64,000 bases of DNA, taken from the NCBI RefSeq assembly GCF_016888135.1, contig NZ_JACSWB010000170.1, positions 103,175 to 167,174 on the forward strand, given 5' to 3'. A program made the translations under genes and the position numbers. The notes below the pieces were generated by a model. It had not been told where the DNA came from. It did not search any database and saw only the letters and a program-made list of their open reading frames with translations. This document shows positions 18,429 through 26,003 of the stretch, piece after piece. Source of the DNA: Leptolyngbya sp. CCY15150. GTDB lineage: Bacteria; Cyanobacteriota; Cyanobacteriia; RECH01. The number at the start of each line of letters is the position of its first letter. Positions within the stretch are counted from its first letter, which is position 1.

Positions 18429-18559
18429 TACCCACCGTAGATAAGTCAGTGAAGGCTTTGAGTGACCAAGCCTTTTTATCAAGTGAGGACCGAACAGTAC
18501 TTGTCCTGCTTCGAGAACTGCAGCAAGCCATTAGTGTTAGCAAGAGCAAAGAGGAGTAA
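18401..18559 (+). CDS. Small hypothetical protein, 52 aa
   Basis: Too short for most gene finders but credible: ATG 18401 follows TAGGAGAGATCAC (a good ribosome site), and its TAA overlaps the ATG of the next gene (TAATG), suggesting translational coupling. The product begins MQIEFPDHLVPTVDKSVK and looks helical and soluble. Function is unknown. Confidence 0.5.
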   Translation: MQIEFPDHLVPTVDKSVKALSDQAFLSSEDRTVLVLLRELQQAISVSKSKEE

Positions 18560-18828
18560 TGGCTAAAATTATGACCCGCTGGGAGACTTTCTCATACGAT
18601 GTCTTGGGCAACAAGCACGATGGGTACGAGGTCAACAACATCTACAGAGGTGAAGAAGTTGACCTAGCCCTTGAGTTAAAAGGCTACAACCAGGGCACCC
18701 CGCATGGCCCCCTAAATCCCCTAATTCTGGGGGGCTTTGAGACTCTGGCTCCCCCCAAAATTGGGGGGCTGAGGGGGCAAATTATACTTGCGTTAAGCAA
18801 CGCCGAGAATGAGGTAGCTCTCCATTGA
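18559..18828 (+). CDS. Small plasmid-type hypothetical protein, C-terminus replaced by a MITE
   Basis: The first 48 residues (TRWETFSYDVLGNKHDGYEV and on to about LELKGYN) resemble a small protein type found on plasmids, with a WGNKxDGYEVN-like motif. From about residue 50 the frame runs into the palindromic repeat at 18705-18779, so the rest (PLNPLILGGFETLAPPKIGG) is translated repeat and not original protein. It is coupled to the upstream 52-aa gene. It is probably truncated and perhaps inactive. Confidence 0.5.
   Translation: MAKIMTRWETFSYDVLGNKHDGYEVNNIYRGEEVDLALELKGYNQGTPHGPLNPLILGGFETLAPPKIGGLRGQIILALSNAENEVALH
18705..18779. repeat. MITE-like palindromic repeat of cyanobacterial type
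   Basis: A 75-bp imperfect palindrome. The left arm TGGCCCCCTAAATCCCC and the right arm ending in GGCTGAGGGGGCA are complementary, with inner arms TTCTGGGGGGC and GCTCCCCCCAAAA around the loop TTTGAGACTCTG. Repeats with CCCCCTAAATCCCC arms are scattered through many cyanobacterial genomes. It lies where the convergent plasmid-type gene and the ParE gene both end abnormally. Confidence 0.7.
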
Positions 18829-19023
18829 GAGGCTGCGCAGCTCTGGGAGGATTTCGTCGCGTGGCCGCCCCAGATTAGGAAATTGGGTAATTCTGGCGAA
18901 TTTGGCATCAAGCTTTGAGAGGAAGCGCTCGGCCTGTTGGAGCCCAGTTTGACCGGCGATGTAGTCTGCAATGGCCTCAATGTATTGAATAGCGGGCTGG
19001 GTCAGGTAAAACTGAGGGGTCAT
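18793..19023 (-). CDS. parE: ParE-family toxin, C-terminally truncated
   Basis: A 76-residue ParE-type toxin (gyrase-poisoning RelE/ParE superfamily). The N-terminus (YLTQPAIQYIEAIADYIAGQ) and the middle FPNLGRPRDEILPELRSL match the family. Intact members continue after the SYLI strand with a VxxxRVxxGxRDL ending of about 20 residues. Here the chain stops at SYLILGVA, just before the MITE, so it is probably inactive. The start overlaps the stop of the antitoxin gene (TAATG). Confidence 0.75.
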   Translation of the reverse strand: MTPQFYLTQPAIQYIEAIADYIAGQTGLQQAERFLSKLDAKFARITQFPNLGRPRDEILPELRSLSMESYLILGVA

Positions 19024-19289
19024 TATTCGGCGGAGGCGTGGCGAGACCGCAGGTTTTCTCGAATCTGGGCCATGGCGGAAGGGCCTTCGACTAGGTCGCC
19101 TCGCTGGGCTGCTTCCCAGCCGATCTGGGCATCTTGCTGGAGTTCGGGGAGTCGCCCTTGATAGATGTCGTCTTGCTGGTCGAGCAGGTGTATGCCTGCT
19201 GTGATGACCTCTAGGGCAGATTGGTATTTGCCAGCGGCGAGCTGGCGTTGGATGAGTTGCTCTAGTTCAGGGGGAAGGACGATTTGCAT
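19023..19289 (-). CDS. parD: ParD-family antitoxin
   Basis: An 88-residue antitoxin that would neutralise the ParE toxin and repress the pair. The N-terminal ribbon-helix-helix (MQIVLPPELEQLIQRQLAAG, then YQSALEVITAGIHLL) is typical of ParD. The C-terminal half is charged and would wrap the toxin. It is translationally coupled to the truncated parE gene downstream. With the toxin shortened, the pair may be a relic, though the antitoxin frame is intact. Confidence 0.78.
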   Translation of the reverse strand: MQIVLPPELEQLIQRQLAAGKYQSALEVITAGIHLLDQQDDIYQGRLPELQQDAQIGWEAAQRGDLVEGPSAMAQIRENLRSRHASAE

Positions 19290-19360
19290 GGAAGATGGAG
19301 GAAAGCAACCGCTATTGACTTTAAGCCTAACACTAGGAAATGATCACGTTTGGTAGACCA

Positions 19361-19593
19361 TCTCCCGCGAGACGGTGGCCGACACCGAAATCTTTTGCCA
19401 GCTGACTCGGGCTAACAAAGTTGACCGGCAGCTCACCCGTGCCCAGGCCGATGCGGTGCTGGGCCAGGATGGACAAACGGCCACCCGCGACAAAATCACC
19501 TGGATTGAAGACACTATCGGCCAGGTGCAGCAACAGGCGGATTCGGATCAGGTGGCTATCTTCACCTAGGATGCCATCGAGCATATGGCCTAA
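19361..19593 (+). pseudogene. Fused remnant of the element's VirB4 and VirB5-like genes
   Basis: The first 50 bases (encoding ETVADTEIFCQLTRAN) match the VirB4-like gene around 26920-26968. Without a break the sequence continues as a close copy of the VirB5-like gene at 29118-29290 (DRQLTRAQADAVLGQ, TRDKITWIEDTIGQVQQ). In the intact genes both breakpoints carry GCCAATGAA (26962-26970 and 29115-29123), so a 2.15-kb deletion across a 9-bp homology explains the join. Several third-position differences and an in-frame TAG (CAG in the intact gene) show it has been decaying for some time. Confidence 0.8.
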
Positions 19594-19614
19594 TTGAGCT
19601 AACGTGTAGCTCAA
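19594..19614. promoter_or_regulatory. Inverted repeat upstream of the HEPN gene
   Basis: TTGAGCTA and TAGCTCAA form a perfect 8-bp inverted repeat around ACGTG, 35 bases before the HEPN-like gene. A TATAAAAT box follows at 19641, directly before the ATG. It may be an operator for autoregulation or a hairpin ending upstream transcription; no T-run follows, which favours an operator. Confidence 0.4.
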
Positions 19615-19648
19615 GAACAGGCTGTGAGGTTGAGGCATACTATAAAAT

Positions 19649-20188
19649 ATGGCATTGAAGATTTTGTCACATACAAATCTCATTGAAGTACTGCCAGGTT
19701 TTACTGATCACCTGCTTATTGATTTAAAAGGAGTACCAAATTTGCCAGACACTTACGACAGACGCTGTCAATTAGGAGCATCAAGACGTCGTTTCGAAGA
19801 TGCGTCTGCATTACATAGTTGTCAGCGTTGGGGAGGAGCGGTATATATGGGAGGCTATGCTATTGAATGCTCGCTGAAGTCACTCATATGTTACGAGGAG
19901 AACGCAAATAACTTTAAAGACACTTCTGTATTCAAGCAAGGTGTAAAGGGAGCAAGTCTGCATAACCTGCACAATTTATTTGGTAAAGTGCCTGGCCTAC
20001 AGCGCACAATAAGCCTAGATATAACCAACAAGTATAAAGACGCGTGGCATATTATTACTTCAAAGTGGATTAATAATGAATTAAGATACTCTGATAAATT
20101 AGGCTATGAGGTAGATAGCACAAAATTTATTCATGCAGTTGAGATCTGGCATAAGTTGCTATTGAGTAAGCAGGGAGAAGCTTCATGA
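19649..20188 (+). CDS. HEPN-like domain protein
   Basis: A 179-residue helical protein. The central part (SRRRFEDASALH, then WGGAVYMGGYAIECSLKSLI, then SLHNLHNLFG) follows the pattern of HEPN-domain proteins, in which an AxYLAGYAxECxLK helix precedes an H-D/N-L segment. The RNase-type R-x(4-6)-H motif of toxic HEPN proteins is not evident, so it may be a non-nuclease member. It overlaps the following ATPase gene by four bases (ATGA), so the two are cotranslated. Both are AT-rich and free of HIP1 octamers, unlike the surrounding element, which indicates recent acquisition. A defence or toxin-antitoxin role is inference. Confidence 0.6.
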   Translation: MALKILSHTNLIEVLPGFTDHLLIDLKGVPNLPDTYDRRCQLGASRRRFEDASALHSCQRWGGAVYMGGYAIECSLKSLICYEENANNFKDTSVFKQGVKGASLHNLHNLFGKVPGLQRTISLDITNKYKDAWHIITSKWINNELRYSDKLGYEVDSTKFIHAVEIWHKLLLSKQGEAS

Positions 20189-22848
20189 TAAGTAATAAAC
20201 CTACGCCGCTAGAAATAGAAAGTGAATTGCTACAGGCTTTATCAGCTGAAGATTTAGAGGCAAGCGTCTCCGTCAAAGAATCGTCGTTAGGATGGCTGAC
20301 AATTCAAGTAACTACAAATGCGTTTGAAGGAAAGCCTCAAATAGAACGCGAAGAGAAAGTAGACACTATACTTGATTTAGTTAATCTGAATCTTGGTCAG
20401 TATCCCATTGCTAGCTATAATCTGCTAACCCCAAAGGAACTCGAAGACGAGCCATCTGTTAGTATTCGGTTACCTCTTTGGTCTGACATTTTAGATGCGC
20501 CGGATCTACAGCAGGAAGTTGGCATCGATAAAGACGTGCCAGACCGTCCCCAAATCGTTACTTTTTACTCTTTCAAAGGCGGAGTTGGTCGCTCTACAGC
20601 TTTAGGACTAGTAGGAATTTTATTAGCTCAAAGAAATCGCAGAGTGGTGATCATTGATTTTGATCTTGAAGCACCTGGCATTTCAGTTCTACTTCAGCCA
20701 GACTCTTTGGATGAACAGAAATATGGTGTTCTAGACTATATATATCAACGTTTTCTGACCCCAGAAGAAAATGTCCCTTTAATTGAAGACTGTATTCGTC
20801 AGGTTGAATTAGCTAGTCGCGGTGAACTTTTCCTGGTTTCAGCTGGCGATTATGATGAAAACTATGTACACAAATTGGCTGAGTTAGATCGTAGAGCTTG
20901 GCAATCTTTTTATAAAAGGCAGGTGAATCCAGTAAAACAACTATTGGATGACATCAAAAACTACATAGACCCTGACGTTATTTTGATTGATGCTCGACCT
21001 GGTTTCAATGATACAGGAGCAGTTGCTCTGTTGGATTTGGCAGATACTGGGATAGTGTGCTTTTCACCAACTGATCAAAGCTTCGATGGATTACGTTGGG
21101 TAATAAAAGCTGCTAGAAAACAATCCAAATATCGAGGCAAGCCTGATCTTCGTTTTCTGCTGACACCAATGCCTGCTCTTCCCGAAGATCAACTGAGCAG
21201 TTGGATCTCTAAAGCTGAAGATTGGATAACTGATCATTGGGGTTTGCCTGGTGACATTAATGTTGGAGAACTCTACTATAAAATTCTCTACAATCCTGGT
21301 ATCGCTGTTCTACCAAACTTGATTGGAGCGCAAGCAAGTCTTACTAGTGATTATTTGCCAATTGCAGATGCTATTGACGCAAGCTTACCAGAGCCAAGAA
21401 ATTTGGAACCTCCAATAGTTGCTGGCAATCGAGAATTAATTCTTGAAGAATTAACATTTATTGCATCCACAGCACAAGAGCTTCAAGCAGAGCATATACC
21501 AACAATCTTTCAACGTACAGGAGACTTCCCTAAATTTCTTCGTGATCGCACCTGGTTAATTAGAGGTGCTAAGGGAACCGGTAAAAGTATTTTGTTTAGG
21601 CTCTTCGTTGAGCGCCCTAATGAAGCACGAGAACTTTCAAATGATGAATTCGGCTTAAATGATCATATTTTTATGGCGGGCCATGGTCAGTCGAGATTAG
21701 GGAGCTCAATTTTAGATAGTCAAAATCTTGCTAGCTATGAACAAGCAGTTGGCGAAAGTTCTTGGGATGTTTTTTGGTTGAATTATGCTCTTTTACAGCT
21801 TTGTATTAATTGTCCAGACTTGCTTGATATTACTCAAATAGATGATGACCTAATACGTTTTAGCAATCAAGAACAACTTACTCAGTCTGCTATTATCTCT
21901 TGGTTTGTTCGACGGACTCAGTCTCCACTTTCAGTTCCACAAGCCATTGACGATTTAAGAATTATTGACCTCTGGCTAAACGAACACAATAAGTATGTAT
22001 GGCTTTTATATGATGAACTTGATGTAGGGTTTGGATCTGGTGCAGAGAGCTACGAGCGCCGAAGACGGGCACTCGAAGCTCTTTTAGCATGGTGGTTAGA
22101 GAGCGGGACAGCTTTGAAGCGCATTTCTCCGAAGATATTTTTGAGAGAAGATATCTGGAGCAATCTTAATTTTGTGAATAAAGGCCATTATGCAGGTCGA
22201 TCACTTCAACTCAAGTGGGAAGAGTCTGATTTGTGGAAGCTTGTCCTACGTCAGTCACTACAAAGTTCTTCAAGCCTGAGCTGTACTTTAGAACAAGATT
22301 TAGGTTTAACATTAGAAAGACTTGAAATAGCTAGTCTGGATCAGTTGCGAAAAGGCCTTTATCCACTTTGGGGAGAGCGCATGGGAAGTGGGAAAAAAGC
22401 CTATACATATAATTGGGTGCGTACACGCATCTCCGACACTAATGAAAACTGCTTTCCTCGGAGCTTAATCTTATTACTTCAAGAAGCAGTAAACAGGGAA
22501 TCAAGTTTTTCCACACAGTATAGTCCTGAAATTGTTTTGCGCCCAAAATCTCTCATTGAGGCTTTTCCTTATGTTTCAGAACAAAGAGTTGATGAAGTAC
22601 GTAATGAATATCCAGAACTTCGCGATTTTCTAAGCAGAATGCGCGATGAGAGATCTCCTATCGACGAAACGAGGTTGGCCGAAATTTTGAGTGTGTCAGG
22701 AGGCGAGTTATCTCTTCTGATCAAAGATATGGTGGAAGCTGGGATTTTGAAGGAACGTTCTCGTCCCAGGGATCCGCCTCCTAGAGTTTATGCAGTTGCT
22801 GAACTCTATCTATACGGTCTAAGCATGAAGCGTAAAGGTCAGCGTTAA
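20185..22848 (+). CDS. KGGVGR-motif ATPase with second P-loop domain
   Basis: An 887-residue cytoplasmic protein. Residues 120-400 form a MinD/ParA-like ATPase whose deviant Walker A reads FKGGVGRST (Lys131-Ser137), followed by VVIIDFDLEAPG and a DARPG motif; this marks the KGGVGR variant group. A second nucleotide-binding domain starts near 450, with Walker A GAKGTGKS (461-468) and a probable Walker B WLLYDELD. The C-terminus (about 820-887) looks like a winged helix (LAEILSVSGGELSLLIKDMV). The N-terminal 110 residues are not recognised. It is translationally coupled to the HEPN-like gene. Such ATPases are found in genomic islands and are suspected defence components; this is inference here. 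Confidence 0.75.
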   Translation: MISNKPTPLEIESELLQALSAEDLEASVSVKESSLGWLTIQVTTNAFEGKPQIEREEKVDTILDLVNLNLGQYPIASYNLLTPKELEDEPSVSIRLPLWSDILDAPDLQQEVGIDKDVPDRPQIVTFYSFKGGVGRSTALGLVGILLAQRNRRVVIIDFDLEAPGISVLLQPDSLDEQKYGVLDYIYQRFLTPEENVPLIEDCIRQVELASRGELFLVSAGDYDENYVHKLAELDRRAWQSFYKRQVNPVKQLLDDIKNYIDPDVILIDARPGFNDTGAVALLDLADTGIVCFSPTDQSFDGLRWVIKAARKQSKYRGKPDLRFLLTPMPALPEDQLSSWISKAEDWITDHWGLPGDINVGELYYKILYNPGIAVLPNLIGAQASLTSDYLPIADAIDASLPEPRNLEPPIVAGNRELILEELTFIASTAQELQAEHIPTIFQRTGDFPKFLRDRTWLIRGAKGTGKSILFRLFVERPNEARELSNDEFGLNDHIFMAGHGQSRLGSSILDSQNLASYEQAVGESSWDVFWLNYALLQLCINCPDLLDITQIDDDLIRFSNQEQLTQSAIISWFVRRTQSPLSVPQAIDDLRIIDLWLNEHNKYVWLLYDELDVGFGSGAESYERRRRALEALLAWWLESGTALKRISPKIFLREDIWSNLNFVNKGHYAGRSLQLKWEESDLWKLVLRQSLQSSSSLSCTLEQDLGLTLERLEIASLDQLRKGLYPLWGERMGSGKKAYTYNWVRTRISDTNENCFPRSLILLLQEAVNRESSFSTQYSPEIVLRPKSLIEAFPYVSEQRVDEVRNEYPELRDFLSRMRDERSPIDETRLAEILSVSGGELSLLIKDMVEAGILKERSRPRDPPPRVYAVAELYLYGLSMKRKGQR

Positions 22849-22985
22849 TTAGATGTAATCTTGGTAGCTTCACTTCACGAAGTGTTATGGATAGTGCATC
22901 TTGAACTGATGAATGTTTTATGTTTTTCCCTATGGTATGGGAGTAATAGTCTTGAAAAGATTCCTACTTTAAACAGTGACTTTCT
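22849..22985. other. Short intergenic stretch after the ATPase gene
   Basis: AT-rich, gene-free and between convergent genes. No clear terminator hairpin was seen. Confidence 0.3.
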
Positions 22986-23123
22986 CTACAAGAATTTGAA
23001 AAGATAGACACTGTTTAGTAAGTTTGGTACTTTCCTGGTTAATCTACACTTAAGATCGCGCCTCAGCAGACTAAACACCTCCTCCTGCTCCGGGGTAATC
23101 AAAATCCTGAATTCTAAAATCAT
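22986..23123 (-). CDS. Small hypothetical protein downstream of the par operon
   Basis: A 45-codon frame beginning MILEFRILITPEQEEVF, with a strong ribosome site (GAGGAG five bases before the ATG). It lies 51 bases after the ParA-partner gene on the same strand, so it may be the third gene of that operon. Function is unknown. Confidence 0.4.
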   Translation of the reverse strand: MILEFRILITPEQEEVFSLLRRDLKCRLTRKVPNLLNSVYLFKFL

Positions 23124-23174
23124 CACTCCTCATTGGCTCCCATTTGTTCGCTTAGCAAGTTCCGACGTAATCGT

Positions 23175-23612
23175 CTAGCCCCTCAACCGCTTCTGCATCG
23201 TCTCTAACTTCCTCAAATCCGCTGCTCGCTTCCGCCGCTGGTAGCGCTCCTTCGCCATTCCATTCACCGCCTGCATCGCCTTGGGATGCTCCACCAAGTA
23301 AAGGTACGCTGCCTCAAACCACACCTCCTTGGTGATCTTCTCATCCATACAGAGATGGCGCAGGGCCTTATCAATCTCTTCTTCCAACCGGGTTGTTGTC
23401 CGCACGAGCTGCGGCAACTCCGCCTCATCATCTCGACTCACAGACATATTGACGTCAACACCTGTAGACTTGCTAGAGTCACTATATCCTGACCCATGCC
23501 CCCCAGATGCCGACTGTTGAAGAGACTTCATAGGCGGTTCTAATTCATCGGTACGGGGCGGCACGCTCGGGCGCTGCCGCTGCATCAACCGTTCCAGCGC
23601 ATCCTCAGCCAT
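23175..23612 (-). CDS. ParA partner protein, probable centromere-binding factor
   Basis: A 145-residue protein encoded directly after parA with an 8-base overlap, the position of the DNA-binding partner in small type Ib partition systems. The N-terminal half is polar and disordered. The C-terminal half is helical and basic (EEEIDKALRHLCMDEKITKE, then KERYQRRKRAADLRKLETM), reminiscent of a small helix-based DNA-binding fold. It is not a classical ParB. A TTGACGTCAA site lies within the gene. The function is inferred from position. Confidence 0.6.
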   Translation of the reverse strand: MAEDALERLMQRQRPSVPPRTDELEPPMKSLQQSASGGHGSGYSDSSKSTGVDVNMSVSRDDEAELPQLVRTTTRLEEEIDKALRHLCMDEKITKEVWFEAAYLYLVEHPKAMQAVNGMAKERYQRRKRAADLRKLETMQKRLRG

Positions 23613-24381
23613 TGTCTCCCTCCTGCTCTAACACCTCAATCACCCGATACAACGGAAATTCTAGGTCTGCGTGCCCCATCTCTGACAGCCGCCGCCCCTG
23701 CCGAATTGCCTGCTTGTAGCGCTCACTCTCCATAATGGACGGCAACACCGGCAGTGAGCCTGCCACCTGCTGCATGGCGGCGATCGCCTCTCGGCTATCG
23801 GTTGCCTGAGACCGGCCAAACCACTTATCGCGAAACGGCAGCACTCCCAGCACCTGCCCTGTAAACGCCCGCAGTCGCCCCATTTCCTCCAGCAGTTCTA
23901 AGCTGCGCAATAGGGAATTCACCCCCTTGGTTGATGCCTCCGCTGGAATCAGCACCCAGTCCGAGGCTCCCACCACCGACAGGCAAATCTGGGTACGCTG
24001 AGGCGGCGAGTCGATGATGCAAACATCAAACACATTCCCTACCGCTTCCAACGCATAGCGCAACGCCAAAGCCCCCATCCCGCTGGTCGCCAGGTATTCC
24101 TGGGCCTTGTGCAGCCCCTCATCGGCTGGAATCAGAAACAGATTGGTTGCCGCCAGCGGATAGATGCCATCTGCCGTTTCCACCTGACGCTTCAGCACCT
24201 CCAGCAGCGTAGGCTCACTTGCCTGAACGTCATGGCCTAGATAAAAGGTCAGATTCGCCTGCGGATCAGCATCCACCATCAACACTTTCTGTCCCTGGTG
24301 CGCCAAGAGCTTGCCTAGCAGCAGTGAGACCGACGTTTTCCCTTGTCCCCCAGAGAGTGATAAACAACTCACTGTCTTCAT
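23605..24381 (-). CDS. parA: ParA-family partition ATPase
   Basis: A 258-residue Walker-type partition ATPase. The deviant Walker A is SLSGGQGKTS at residues 7-16, which lacks the leading lysine of KGGxGKT but keeps the P-loop. Walker A' follows as VLMVDADPQANLTF and Walker B as VCIIDSPPQ. The small size without an N-terminal HTH places it with type Ib ParA proteins. It would segregate the element DNA over the nucleoid. It heads an operon with the partner gene, and a 20-bp palindrome lies 125 bases upstream of its start. Confidence 0.88.
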   Translation of the reverse strand: MKTVSCLSLSGGQGKTSVSLLLGKLLAHQGQKVLMVDADPQANLTFYLGHDVQASEPTLLEVLKRQVETADGIYPLAATNLFLIPADEGLHKAQEYLATSGMGALALRYALEAVGNVFDVCIIDSPPQRTQICLSVVGASDWVLIPAEASTKGVNSLLRSLELLEEMGRLRAFTGQVLGVLPFRDKWFGRSQATDSREAIAAMQQVAGSLPVLPSIMESERYKQAIRQGRRLSEMGHADLEFPLYRVIEVLEQEGDNG

Positions 24382-25061
24382 AGATGTGTTTCACTCCCAG
24401 TACGATGACCAACGCGTAAACGCTCAGCCCCTAATCCCTGCTCAATGCCTCGGACTCATCCGAGCCCCTACCGCCATTGAAGCTGACGAAATTAGAGACG
24501 TTAAGACGTATTGACGTCAATACGTTTATATTTGTGCCTGTTCATCCGTCGTCACATTATTTCGTCAGTTAAAGCTTGACTCTTGAGCTGAATCTATCTG
24601 CGGAAAAGGGGAAACAAAGAACATAGGATGACGTCACGGGTGACAATTTTTATAGATAGATTTCGACTGCAACTATAGAGCTCTTGCCTGTAATTAATGG
24701 TGTCTATCATTAACATTAAAATATTCAAGCAATAGTGGTTATAGATGAACTAGGTATAAAAAGTATTCCCTCTTTCAGCTATTTTAGACATTATTCAATA
24801 GCTTGATGACTATCACACAAGATTACAGGACTAGGCACGAAATCTGCTGTCTTGTATAGGCTTTAGGCATGGGTTTCGATTGATCTAATCTCGACTTAAA
24901 ATTTAGCTTTTCATTTTCCCATCACTGGAAAATATTGTTATATTGGTCAAATCTTTTCGCGGTTTCGGTGGAGTGGATCACTCCTTAGTGGGAATACGAG
25001 TCGTTTAACCTAGCTGATTCAAAAAGCTTCCATCATCTGTCAAACTCAACCCATTTAAGTT
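24382..25061. other. Regulatory intergenic region between parA and the transfer operon
   Basis: About 680 AT-rich bases between divergent operons, without a supported gene. It holds the par palindrome (24506-24525), a TGACGTCA site (24629-24636), and an inverted repeat GGAGTG-GAT-CACTCC at 24970-24984, about 78 bases before the pilin gene, which could be an operator or leader hairpin for the transfer operon. Confidence 0.5.
24506..24525. promoter_or_regulatory. 20-bp perfect palindrome, candidate parS/operator
   Basis: ACGTATTGACGTCAATACGT is fully self-complementary and lies upstream of parA. Its core TTGACGTCAA also occurs at 23449-23458 inside the partner gene. TGACGTCA occurs again at 24629-24636 and at 29510-29517. 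Reuse of the same palindromic core around the par genes suggests a binding site for the partner protein, serving as centromere and autoregulatory operator. Confidence 0.55.
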
Positions 25062-25610
25062 ATGAAAACTCTCTACATTGTTCCGTTGATGGAACGGATG
25101 GTAGATCGGGTCATCCCTCTTCCAAATCGGTCGCTACTGGTCGTAGCGCTCTCGTGTCTTGTTCTAAATGTTCTCATTCACGGCCCCACCTTCCTGGTAG
25201 TACCGGCTGTGGCAGGGTTGACTAGCCTTGCCTGGCGGCATACCTTCCCCTCCCATCCTTGGTCTAGACGGGCATCTAAAGTCCGAGGGATTACGCGCAA
25301 GGCTGGTCGGCTCCTGGGTCTAGGGCTGCTCTGGCTAATGACCTTGCTGGCCTATCCCGCCCAGGCCCAGTTCTTCGGCAATGCTGAAACCTGGATGACC
25401 ACCAACTTCGGCACCGCTGCTGGCGACGCCATTCCCCTGGTGTTTAACGTCCTGCGGGGTCTGTTTTTGCTCTACGTCGGCATCTCGCTGGTGCGGGTGA
25501 TCAACAGCGCTCGCAACGATGAGGATTGGCAAACGATTGCCCGCACGCCGCTGATTATCATCATTGCCGTCACTGCTGGCGATATTCTAACGTCGCTGAT
25601 TACCGGCTAG
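25062..25610 (+). CDS. VirB2/TrbC-like conjugative pilin precursor
   Basis: A 182-residue membrane protein. A long N-terminal region with hydrophobic stretches ends in a signal-type cleavage motif (LLAYPAQAQ-FFG, about residue 103). The mature part of about 80 residues has two hydrophobic helices (IPLVFNVLRGLFLLYVGI and TPLIIIIAVTAGDILTSLI) with a short basic loop between, the layout of VirB2/TrbC pilins. It is the first gene of the transfer operon and is followed by VirB3- and VirB4-like genes, which supports the call. Confidence 0.72.
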   Translation: MKTLYIVPLMERMVDRVIPLPNRSLLVVALSCLVLNVLIHGPTFLVVPAVAGLTSLAWRHTFPSHPWSRRASKVRGITRKAGRLLGLGLLWLMTLLAYPAQAQFFGNAETWMTTNFGTAAGDAIPLVFNVLRGLFLLYVGISLVRVINSARNDEDWQTIARTPLIIIIAVTAGDILTSLITG

Positions 25611-25679
25611 TTGTCGCTGGTCGGCCATTCAGATCAAGCATTCAGCTCTATACCGTCTTTCCAGGATTGCTAGCGGCTT

Positions 25680-26003
25680 ATGGCACCTAAGTTTCGTCCC
25701 GTTAACACCATTCTGGGGGCGCAACCCCGGCTAGGCCCGATTCCAGCCGACCAGATTATTCCCTGGTTCTGCATTACGGGGGCGTCCTACCTGGTGGGTC
25801 GCGGGTTCAGCCTTAGCTGGATTTCGATTGGATTCATAGCTGCCTGGGGCATGTCTACCTGGTGGATTCTCACCGGGGGGCAGAGCTGGACATTCACCGC
25901 AAAATTTGTGCCGACTCCCACCTGGAGTCGCGGCTATGCCCGATATCTGAGGTTTACCCACGATGAAACAGACCATCGGCAAACACCGACTCAAGCTCGG
26001 TAG
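25680..26003 (+). CDS. VirB3/TraL-like membrane protein
   Basis: A 107-residue protein with a hydrophobic hairpin at about residues 27-63 (IIPWFCITGASYLVGRG, then SWISIGFIAAWGMSTWWIL). Size, topology and its position between pilin and VirB4-like ATPase match VirB3/TraL, an inner-membrane component of the secretion channel. It overlaps the VirB4-like gene by 41 bases, showing tight cotranslation. Sequence identity to known VirB3 proteins cannot be judged by eye. Confidence 0.6.
   Translation: MAPKFRPVNTILGAQPRLGPIPADQIIPWFCITGASYLVGRGFSLSWISIGFIAAWGMSTWWILTGGQSWTFTAKFVPTPTWSRGYARYLRFTHDETDHRQTPTQAR

Noticed and set aside
19649..20188. Calling the HEPN-like protein a toxic RNase
   Set aside because: The R-x(4-6)-H catalytic motif is not visible, so only the fold pattern is claimed.
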